A stretch of DNA of 35,791 nt, taken from contig NZ_JAAVJH010000019.1 in the NCBI RefSeq assembly GCF_012035195.1, positions 1 to 35,791 of the forward strand. The letters are read 5' to 3'. How positions within the stretch are numbered: the first letter of the stretch is position 1; every line of letters begins with the position of its first letter. The translations under genes were made by a program, and so were the position numbers. Below, one piece after another: positions 23,650-30,451 of this stretch. Source of the stretch: Sphingomonas corticis. Lineage in GTDB: Bacteria; Pseudomonadota; Alphaproteobacteria; Sphingomonadales; Sphingomonadaceae. The notes below the pieces were generated by a model, which saw only the letters and a list, made by a program, of their open reading frames with translations, did not search any database and was not told the DNA's origin.

Positions 23650-24000
23650 GCTCTCCGACCGTTGCTGGACGTGGTTCCGGTTGGCGGGCAAGCGGGCGAC
23701 CAGAGAGTGTCGGCCGTTCCCGGTACGACCAGTTGCGACGCCGTGAGCAGATCCGCGACCCGATCAGCGGTGTAGGGGCCGAATAGGATCCGGTGCGGCA
23801 GATGCCGGGTCTCAGGCAGGTCTCGCTCTCGACGAACGGCTTCTTCCTCTCGCGTCTCGCACCGCCTTCGATGTCCGGTTGGCGAACGGCGGATAGGCGA
23901 TGGCGCGCTGGTCGGCGAACGGGCGGTCGACGCTGACGTAACCCTCCGCCGTAGGAGGGCAATGGAGCAGCTGGAGCGGCCGTGGTGCCGACTGTGCGGA
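23650..24000 (-). pseudogene. Possible gene remnant, two coding-like stretches in different frames
   Basis: On the minus strand, one frame reads EGYVSVDRPFADQRAIAYPP before drifting into Arg/Ser-rich sequence and a stop, and a second frame continues with DLPETRHLPHRILFGPYTAD and DRVADLLTASQLVVPGTAD. Third-position GC is high in both. A single frameshift would join them. No family is recognised and neither piece has a clear start. This could equally be chance open frame in GC-rich DNA. Confidence 0.25.
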
Positions 24001-24074
24001 AGGACAAGCTCGCCAACAGTTGCGCGGCGAACTCGCATCGCTGCCGGTGCTGTGCGGTTGTGCCGCAAGCACGA

Positions 24075-24103
24075 ACGCCCCCTGGCGGTGTGCCGGGGGG
24101 CGT
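24075..24103. terminator. Strong 12-bp hairpin, candidate terminator
   Basis: Arms 24075-24086 and 24092-24103 pair over 12 bp with one G-T wobble and a 5-nt loop. T-rich sequence (GGTGTGTTGGTTG) follows on the plus strand, without a clean T-run. It lies in the 595-bp stretch between the Rrf2 stop and the next plausible start, which otherwise holds only the doubtful remnant at 23650-24000. Confidence 0.4.
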
Positions 24104-24213
24104 GGTGTGTTGGTTGCGGGGGCTGGATTTGACCGCTGCCGAACACGCGTGGCGCTACCTGCACGTACGCAGCTGGCAGCTTTCCACAGCGCGGCGGCCC
24201 GGCGAAGATCATC

Positions 24214-24759
24214 ATGACGCCCTTCAGCATCTCCGAGGCGGCCCTCCGCCTTTTCCGATCGGCCGACATCGATCCCGCCAGGATCAACGACGTGATGGAC
24301 CGTCGGGCGGCGGCCCGCACGGCGACGATACTTGGGCCGGGAGACCGCCACCCCGTTCTCGTCCGGCAGCGGACCGGCGTGCCGCTCATGATGATCAGGC
24401 GCAGCCGCCGGCATCTCTACGTCACCGTGGAATGGCGGATGCCGCTTGTTCGATACGTCGAGTACGGTCGGGAGGACTGCCGGCTGCTCATTCTGCAGGC
24501 GATCGCCGAGTCCGTCCAGGTCGCCGCCACCGGTCGATCCGTCGACCGGCTCGTCGCGGGCGTGCCGTTCCTTGAGGGACAGATCTGCGAGGAAGTCCGC
24601 AGCTGCGAGCCGTTCACCGAAGCGAAGATCAAGGTCGCGTGGCTCAGATGGACGGGGTGCGATGCCGAGGCTAAACAGCGGCGCGCATGGCATGCTGTGC
24701 GCCCCCGCTGCGCCGAGCACCACCCCGTGAAGCATCTCGAAAGCAGAGAAACTCGATGA
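24214..24759 (+). CDS. Hypothetical protein
   Basis: A 181-aa protein, MTPFSISEAALRLFRSADID..., with helical and strand-like stretches (RRSRRHLYVTVEWRMPLVRY, LLILQAIAESVQVAATG) and high third-position GC. No signal peptide, membrane segment or known motif. The ribosome site is weak (GAAG about 7 nt upstream). The opposite strand is also open, so strand choice rests on codon use. Its stop overlaps the next ATG by 4 nt. Confidence 0.5.
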   Translation: MTPFSISEAALRLFRSADIDPARINDVMDRRAAARTATILGPGDRHPVLVRQRTGVPLMMIRRSRRHLYVTVEWRMPLVRYVEYGREDCRLLILQAIAESVQVAATGRSVDRLVAGVPFLEGQICEEVRSCEPFTEAKIKVAWLRWTGCDAEAKQRRAWHAVRPRCAEHHPVKHLESRETR

Positions 24760-25070
24760 CGAGCGCCTCCGAGAAGCCGACCTGCATGAAGGTGGAGAGC
24801 GGGGGCAGCGGGATGAAAGCGGATCAAGATGCCAAAACGCCTTCAGAGGATGCGGGACTGCCGCCAAGATCCAAAAGCCCACGTCAGGATGGAACCCGCA
24901 CTTCGGCAAACCAGCCGCAGGAGCGGGTGACGACGTCCTGCCTGCCGAGATCCAACCCCGGTGAAGCAAACTGGCGGTTGGCCCGGACTACCGCCGCCAG
25001 CGAAGCCCGCCCCATCCAGACGGACACGTCGAACCGTTCGATTTTTTCTGAGGTTCGTGCCGGATTATAG
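24756..25070 (+). CDS. Small hydrophilic ORF overlapping the previous gene
   Basis: A 104-aa frame (MTSASEKPTCMKVESGGSGM...) starting in a 4-nt ATGA overlap with the previous stop. It is rich in Ser, Lys, Arg, Thr and Pro, with no recognisable fold, and is probably disordered if real. Codon use is less biased than in neighbouring genes (AAA, CAA and TCC are common). The overlap is the main support. Confidence 0.3.
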   Translation: MTSASEKPTCMKVESGGSGMKADQDAKTPSEDAGLPPRSKSPRQDGTRTSANQPQERVTTSCLPRSNPGEANWRLARTTAASEARPIQTDTSNRSIFSEVRAGL

Positions 25071-25206
25071 TCTCGTTAAGATGTGCCGCTTACTTGATCT
25101 AGTACTCCGGCGCATATCCATCCGCCGAGCGGTTCACCACGTCTGTTCGCGACAACGAAACGGCCTTCGCCGCACAAGCGCCTCTCAACGATGGGAGGAC
25201 GACGAC

Positions 25207-25521
25207 ATGCCGCGTTTCGACTGCAAGGGCCACTGCTTCACGCTGACCGGCGGTTTGCGCCTGCTCGTGATGAGGGTGAACGGCTTCATCTGGTTTCGAC
25301 TGACGCGCCGCGGCGACTGTCACGACGCCGCCTGGCTGGCGCAACTCTCCGCTCTGAAGCTCTCCCGTCTGATGGGAGCGAGGAGCGTCGTGGTCGCAAA
25401 CAGCAGCGAGCTCGTACGCAATCAGTGCAGCGGTCGTTTCCGTGCCCGCAAGGCTCGCATGCGGGCTCATCGCGACCGCTGCCTCGCCGTCGCGCGCCCG
25501 ATGCTGGTGCATTGGGCCTGA
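25207..25521 (+). CDS. Hypothetical protein, basic, cysteine-containing
   Basis: A 104-aa basic protein (MPRFDCKGHCFTLTGGLRLL...). A strong ribosome site GGGAGGACG precedes the ATG by about 5 nt. Cys6 and Cys10 (CKGHC) could bind metal; the C-terminal half is Arg-rich (RFRARKARMRAHRDR), suggesting nucleic-acid contact. No family recognised. A perfect hairpin follows at 25530. Confidence 0.6.
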   Translation: MPRFDCKGHCFTLTGGLRLLVMRVNGFIWFRLTRRGDCHDAAWLAQLSALKLSRLMGARSVVVANSSELVRNQCSGRFRARKARMRAHRDRCLAVARPMLVHWA

Positions 25522-25529
25522 TCAGGCGC

Positions 25530-25569
25530 CCCTCGCGCGGCTGCGGCCAAGGCCGCAGCCGCGCGAGGG
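25530..25569. terminator. 19-bp perfect inverted repeat, likely bidirectional terminator
   Basis: Arms 25530-25548 and 25551-25569 are exactly complementary over 19 bp with only AA between them. It lies between two convergent stops (25521 and 25572), the place expected for a shared terminator. There is no T-tract on either side, so strength would come from the very stable GC stem. Confidence 0.7.
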
Positions 25570-25571
25570 AA

Positions 25572-25994
25572 TCATGAAGCGGCCGTCGCGACCTCGCGTT
25601 TCTCGAGCCTCACCTGGAGTTCCAGGACGCCCGGGTCCCGTCCCGGCAGCGCCGACGTCTCCGTCCAACGAGACTCCTCGAACTCCGGGTCAAGCGTCAC
25701 GATCGTGGAGACCTCCCAGGCGTCGAGGGGTTCCTCCCGTTCCGAGAGGATGCCGCCGATCTCGCGGCCGGTCTCCGCGTCGCGGATCCTGACGCCGAGC
25801 AGACCCGCCGGCAGTGGGGTTCCGCGCACCTCGTCGGCGATTTCCAGATAGTCCCGGCCTCGCAGGCCGGTGAGCTTGGCGCAGAACGCAAGCACTTCCT
25901 CGTCTCGAGGGGCTTGCCCGACGCGGGCTGCGCGCGCGAAGCCGTTGGCGATTCCCGGGACGTCCGTGATTGCATCGATGACCTGCTCCAACAT
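25572..25994 (-). CDS. Hypothetical protein
   Basis: A 140-aa acidic protein (MLEQVIDAITDVPGIANGFAR...). It has an N-terminal helical part and a beta-rich C-terminal part (LLGVRIRDAETGREIGGIL, EVSTIVTLDPEFEESRW, LELQVRLEKREV). GAGG 8 nt upstream of the ATG is a good ribosome site. No signal peptide. No family recognised. The preceding minus-strand ORF ends 31 nt away, so an operon is possible. Confidence 0.65.
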   Translation of the reverse strand: MLEQVIDAITDVPGIANGFARAARVGQAPRDEEVLAFCAKLTGLRGRDYLEIADEVRGTPLPAGLLGVRIRDAETGREIGGILSEREEPLDAWEVSTIVTLDPEFEESRWTETSALPGRDPGVLELQVRLEKREVATAAS

Positions 25995-26025
25995 GGTAAA
26001 AGCCTCATTTTTTCCGCCCTTCCGA

Positions 26026-26292
26026 TCAGGACGCCTTCATCCGCCTTGAAGAGGATCTGGCGAGCCGCGCCCCGTCGGCCGGCCACGCACGTCCAGGGAC
26101 TTCGCGTGCGAGGTGTAGGTTTGCGCTTTGCGTTGGTGTCGACTTCAGGGTCGCCATCGGCGCGACCAGCGCCCAGGTCGCGGGGCGCTCGAGCATGGTG
26201 ACGAGGATGATGCCGTGCAGGAGCTCCGCGAGGCGGCGGCCCGCCTCGGATTGGGGGCTCTCGCTCTCTCCAAGGATCTTCGCAGAAGCCAC
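26026..26292 (-). CDS. Possible small hypothetical protein (GTG start)
   Basis: An 88-aa frame reading ASAKILGESESPQSEAGRRL and onward through a hydrophobic segment (AELLHGIILVTMLERPATW). Third-position GC is high. It needs a GTG start and the ribosome site is poor. It ends 31 nt before the 140-aa gene on the same strand. It may be a real short gene or chance. Confidence 0.35.
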   Translation of the reverse strand: MASAKILGESESPQSEAGRRLAELLHGIILVTMLERPATWALVAPMATLKSTPTQSANLHLAREVPGRAWPADGARLARSSSRRMKAS

Positions 26293-26711
26293 GGCACACC
26301 AGGAGCTCGACTCGGAGTCGACCGCGTATTTCAGGCGGCAACTGAGCGCTCAGGCGCGAGGGGATCCCCAACGGCGGTCGCCACCCGGGAACTCACTGCG
26401 CACGGCCGCTGGCGAGTGCCCTAGAAGCCCGCTCCTGCTACCCGGTTGATTCCTCGTCGAAGTGGTCGAGGACGCCAATCGTCAAGACCAGTGCCCGTCC
26501 GCGTTCGGCGCCAGGATGGCGCTCGCGGGGGCGATCGGCTCAGCGGATCGAGTCCGAAACGGCAAGACCTAAGGAGTGTGAAGAAGAGGTTGATCCTCCG
26601 CGGACTTTCCGCGCGATTAATAGATCTCCGCTGCCAGTAAGCATAGGGTGCAGCATACCGCGGTGCAAAGCAGAAATCGCGGCCATCCACAGGACGGAGG
26701 GACAAGGAAAC
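26293..26711. other. 419-bp stretch without a supported gene
   Basis: No frame here has a family motif and a ribosome site together. A 6-bp hairpin (CGCGGA at 26599-26604 with TCCGCG at 26608-26613) lies past the 3' side of cobA. The base composition is less GC-rich around 26570-26710 than in the nitrate genes. Confidence 0.5.
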
Positions 26712-27527
26712 TCACCAGTTCATGCTTGCGATACTGGCCGAAATTGTCTCGGCCACCGATTGTTTGATGTGCTGCGTACGGTTCCTCGCAGAAGTGGAAA
26801 CAGCTTCTCCGATCAGCAGGAGGGTCGGATCGTCGTCGCTGATCGTCTCGACCAGGAACGCCAGTGCTGTCAGCTGCCCGCGAACAGTTCGCTCGTCCGG
26901 CAGAGATGCGTTCACGACAATCAGCACCGGCGTGGCGGGGTCGCGGCCCGCCCCGATCAGCCCGGCCGCGATCGTTCCCGCAGCGGCGCGGCCCATATAG
27001 ACGGCGAGCGTGGCCTGCGGCGCGGCGAGCGCGGACCAGTCGAGATCGATCGCCTCACCGGCGCGCGTATGCGCGGTCACGAAGGTGAGCGAGCGGGCGA
27101 CGCCGCGGAGCGTCAGCGAGGCCGCGCTCGACGCCGCCGCCGCACTTGCGGCGGTGATGCCGGGGCAGACATGGACCAGGATGCCGCACGTGGTGAGGTG
27201 ATCGATCTCCTCGCCCGAGCGGCCGAAGATCGAGGGATCGCCCCCTTTCAACCGCAGGACCCTGCGGCCGTCGCGGGCGGCCGTCAGGAGGAGGTCGTTG
27301 ATCGTCCCCTGGTCCTTGGAATGTCGGCCGGATCGCTTGCCGACCGAAACCCGTTCCGTGCCGGCGGGGATCAGGCCGAGCACGCCCGGGCCGATCAATG
27401 CGTCATGAAAGACGATGTCGGCGGCTTCGATCAGCCGCATCGCCTTGCGCGTCAGCAGGTCCGGGTCACCGGGGCCCGCGCCCACCAGCCAGACAGTGCC
27501 GGGGGCGAACTCAGGCGCGAGCGGCAT
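26712..27527 (-). CDS. cobA: Uroporphyrinogen-III C-methyltransferase
   Basis: A 271-aa protein that makes precorrin-2 from uroporphyrinogen III with two SAM, the first step to siroheme. Family blocks are VWLVGAGPGDPDLLTRKA, VSVGKRSGRHS, VLRLKGGDPSIFGRSGEE and VCPGITAASAAAA. It overlaps the nasA 3' end by 17 nt, so it is the last gene of the operon. Siroheme is the active-site cofactor of NirB encoded upstream. It lacks the CysG dehydrogenase/ferrochelatase half, so those steps must come from elsewhere. Confidence 0.95.
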   Translation of the reverse strand: MPLAPEFAPGTVWLVGAGPGDPDLLTRKAMRLIEAADIVFHDALIGPGVLGLIPAGTERVSVGKRSGRHSKDQGTINDLLLTAARDGRRVLRLKGGDPSIFGRSGEEIDHLTTCGILVHVCPGITAASAAAASSAASLTLRGVARSLTFVTAHTRAGEAIDLDWSALAAPQATLAVYMGRAAAGTIAAGLIGAGRDPATPVLIVVNASLPDERTVRGQLTALAFLVETISDDDPTLLLIGEAVSTSARNRTQHIKQSVAETISASIASMNW

Positions 27528-30099
27528 CGACGGTCTCCTCGGCTTGGGTGATCAGGCGCCCGAGCGCCGGTCGGCACGAGCCGCAATTGGTGCCGGCGCC
27601 CAGCGCGCGGCCGATCGCGGCGACGTCGGCCAGGCGCTGATCGGCGATGGCGCGGGTGAGGGTGAGGAGGCCGACGTTGAAGCAGGCGCAAACGATCGGT
27701 CCGCGCTCCACCGCCGGGCCGGGTGCGCGGCCGGCGAGGAGGGTGGGCGCCGCCTCCTGGCCGAGCTGTTCGATCAGCCATTCGCGCGAGGGCAGCGGCC
27801 CATCGCGCGAAACGAGCAGAACCGCCGCTACCCGACCACTCTGCAGCACCGCGACCCGCCAACTGCCGCGGGCGTCATCGCGCGCCTCGATGCGATCGCC
27901 TCTCGGCAGCAGGGTTCCGAGCGTAGCCGGGTCGCCGTCCCCGGCAAGCTCGAAGAGGCTCCCGCCGGGCACGGCAATGCGCGTCGCCCAGAGGGTATTC
28001 GGCAACGGCTGGAGCGCATCGCGCCCGATCAGGAAGCCATGCCAGGCAGGCACCAGCGGCTCGATACGGGCCGGCGTATTCTTGAAGCCGGGTTGGCCCG
28101 AATGCGGGTCGTTGAGCGGCCGGGGCAGCAGGCCGGTGCGGCCGGCGGTGGAGGTCCGGTCGGTCCAGTGGATCGGCACGAACAGCTCGCCGGGCCGCTG
28201 GCCTGCGCTGATCGCCACGCGATAGACGCTCTCCCCCTGCGGCGTGCCCACGCGCGCGAGGCTGCCGTCGACGAGCCCCAACCGGGTGGCATCGTCGGAG
28301 TGAAGCTCGACGAGCGGCTCCTCGCGGTGGCGGGCGAGCTTGGGCGAAAGGCCGGTCCGCGTCATGGTATGCCAATGATCACGATACCGGCCGGTATTGA
28401 GGGTCAGCGGCCAATTGCGCAGCGACGGCTGGAGCCGCGCCTGCCGCACCGGCACCAGCCTCGCGCGGCCGCTGGGCGTCGGATAATGGCCGTCGGCGAA
28501 TGGCGTGCCGCCCCAGCGGAACGGCGCCATCACCGCATAGTCGTCGTTGGAACGGCCGGCTTCGCCCGGGAGCGTGAACAGGCGCTCGCCGCCATTTTCG
28601 TAGCGCGAGAGGCGGACATGCTCGCGCCAGATGTCGGCCGGGCGATCATAGGAAAACGCGTCGGCCCAGCCCATGCGCCGCGCCACTTCGCTGACGATCC
28701 ACCAATCGGGCCGCGCCTCGCCCGGCAACGGCAGTACAGCGCGCTGGCGGCTGACCGTGCGATCGGAATTGGTGACGGTGCCGTCCTTCTCGCCCCAGGC
28801 GGCGGCGGGCAGGCGGACATGGGCGTGAAGGCTGGTGTCGGTGTCCGCGACCACATCCGACATCACCACGAACGGGCAAGCGGCGAGCGCCTCGCGCACC
28901 TGTGCGGCATCGGGCATCGACACGGCGGGGTTGGTGGCCATGATCCACAGCGCCTTGATCCGGCGCTCGCCCACGGCGCGGAACAGGTCGACCGCTTTCA
29001 GCCCCGCCCTGGTCGCCATCCGCTCCGCGCCCCAGAACCGGCCTACCCGCGCGACGTGCTCTGGCGCGAAGTCCATGTGGGCGGCAAGCGTGGTGGCGAG
29101 GCCCCCGACCTCGCGGCCGCCCATCGCGTTTGGCTGGCCGGTGATCGAGAAGGGCGCTGCCCCCGGCTTGCCGATCCGGCCGGTGGCGAGGTGGAGATTG
29201 AGGATCGCGTTGACCTGATCGGTGCCGGCCAGCGACTGGTTCACGCCCTGGCTGAACAGGGTGACGGTATGCGGGGTGGCGGCGAACAGCTCGAATAGGC
29301 GGTTGAGGTCGGGAGGGGGAACGTCGCACGTCCTGGCGGTCGTCCAGAGATCGGTGTCGAGCGCGTCCCAGAAACCCTCCGGCACGTCGAGCCCGCGTTC
29401 GTCGACCAGCCCCTCGCGGCGGCAATGCGCGAGGAGGCCGTTCATCAGGGCCACGTCGCTGCCCGGGCGGATGGCGAGGTGCAGGTCGGCCTCCTCGGCA
29501 GTCTCGGTGCGGCGCGGGTCGATGACGACCAGCTTCGTGCCGCGTGCCACGCGCGCCGCCATGATCCGCTGATAGACGATGGGGTGGCACCAGGCGGTGT
29601 TCGATCCGACCAGCAGGATCAGGTCGGCCGCATCCAGGTCGTCATAGCTGGCGGGCACGATGTCCTCGCCGAACGCGCGGGTGTGGCCGGCCACCGCGCT
29701 CGACATGCAGAGGCGCGAGTTGGTGTCGATGTTCGCCGAGCCGATAAAGCCCTTCATCAGCTTGTTGGCGACGTAATAGTCCTCGGTCAGCAGCTGGCCG
29801 GAGACGTAGAAAGCGACGCTGTTCGGCCCATGCTCGGCGATGGTGCGGCGGAAACGGCGGGCGACGAGGTCGAGCGCCTTGTTCCAGCTCGCGCGGCGGC
29901 GGCCGATCAGCGGATGGAGCAGGCGCCCCTCCAGCCCCACCGTCTCGCCAAGGTGGGTGCCTTTCGAGCAGAGGCGGCCGGCATTGGCAGGATGATCCGG
30001 GTCACCCCTGATCTCCAGCGTGCGCTCGCCGGTGCGGGTCGCCAGGATGCCGCAGCCGACGCCGCAATAGGCGCAGGTGGTGCGGACCGGATCGGCCAT
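27511..30099 (-). CDS. nasA: Assimilatory nitrate reductase, molybdopterin type, with C-terminal BFD-like domain
   Basis: An 862-aa cytoplasmic enzyme reducing nitrate to nitrite. The N-terminal 4Fe-4S ligands are Cys9, Cys12, Cys16 and Cys44 (CAYCGVGC, RLCSKG). Bis-MGD-binding blocks follow (NRLCMSSAVAGHTRAFGED-like at NSRLCMSSAVAG, ITGQPNAMGGREVGG, NSDRTVSRQRAVLP, LNTGRYRDHWHTMTRTG). The last ~60 residues carry a BFD-type 2Fe-2S motif (CACFNVG...CGSCRP), the usual NasA extension. The ATG at 30099 lies 2 nt after the nirD stop. Electron donor partner (NasC-type) is not in the window. Confidence 0.96.
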   Translation of the reverse strand: MADPVRTTCAYCGVGCGILATRTGERTLEIRGDPDHPANAGRLCSKGTHLGETVGLEGRLLHPLIGRRRASWNKALDLVARRFRRTIAEHGPNSVAFYVSGQLLTEDYYVANKLMKGFIGSANIDTNSRLCMSSAVAGHTRAFGEDIVPASYDDLDAADLILLVGSNTAWCHPIVYQRIMAARVARGTKLVVIDPRRTETAEEADLHLAIRPGSDVALMNGLLAHCRREGLVDERGLDVPEGFWDALDTDLWTTARTCDVPPPDLNRLFELFAATPHTVTLFSQGVNQSLAGTDQVNAILNLHLATGRIGKPGAAPFSITGQPNAMGGREVGGLATTLAAHMDFAPEHVARVGRFWGAERMATRAGLKAVDLFRAVGERRIKALWIMATNPAVSMPDAAQVREALAACPFVVMSDVVADTDTSLHAHVRLPAAAWGEKDGTVTNSDRTVSRQRAVLPLPGEARPDWWIVSEVARRMGWADAFSYDRPADIWREHVRLSRYENGGERLFTLPGEAGRSNDDYAVMAPFRWGGTPFADGHYPTPSGRARLVPVRQARLQPSLRNWPLTLNTGRYRDHWHTMTRTGLSPKLARHREEPLVELHSDDATRLGLVDGSLARVGTPQGESVYRVAISAGQRPGELFVPIHWTDRTSTAGRTGLLPRPLNDPHSGQPGFKNTPARIEPLVPAWHGFLIGRDALQPLPNTLWATRIAVPGGSLFELAGDGDPATLGTLLPRGDRIEARDDARGSWRVAVLQSGRVAAVLLVSRDGPLPSREWLIEQLGQEAAPTLLAGRAPGPAVERGPIVCACFNVGLLTLTRAIADQRLADVAAIGRALGAGTNCGSCRPALGRLITQAEETVDAARA

Positions 30100-30101
30100 G
30101 G

Positions 30102-30446
30102 TCAGGCAGCGATCGCGGCGGCGACCAGCGCCGCGCGCGCGATCAGCACGCGGCCGGCGTCCACCCGCACCGGGATGGTCGGCGTGCAGCCGCGGTCGTC
30201 GCCGAGCGCCTCGCCCGTCTCCAGCGAGATGCGCCAGTTGTGGAGGGGGCAGGTGACGGCATGGCCGTGGACGATCCCCTGGCTCAGCGGCCCATGTTTG
30301 TGCGGGCAGCGGTTGACCAGCGCGAAGACGCGCTCGTCATGGGTGCGGAAGAGCGCGATCTCGTCGCCGCCCTGCACGGGCACGGTGCGGCTGCCGCGCG
30401 GCGGGATGGCCTGGACGGGCCCGACGTCGATCCAGTCGGCAATCAT
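30102..30446 (-). CDS. nirD: Nitrite reductase small subunit NirD (Rieske-like)
   Basis: A 114-aa protein with the full Rieske ligand set: Cys47-Pro-His49 (CPHKHGPLSQG) and Cys66-Pro-Leu-His69 (CPLHNW). Many enterobacterial NirD proteins lack these ligands, so this form probably binds a 2Fe-2S cluster. It completes the NADH nitrite reductase with NirB. The gene starts 5 nt after the nirB stop. Confidence 0.94.
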   Translation of the reverse strand: MIADWIDVGPVQAIPPRGSRTVPVQGGDEIALFRTHDERVFALVNRCPHKHGPLSQGIVHGHAVTCPLHNWRISLETGEALGDDRGCTPTIPVRVDAGRVLIARAALVAAAIAA

Positions 30447-30451
30447 GCGCG

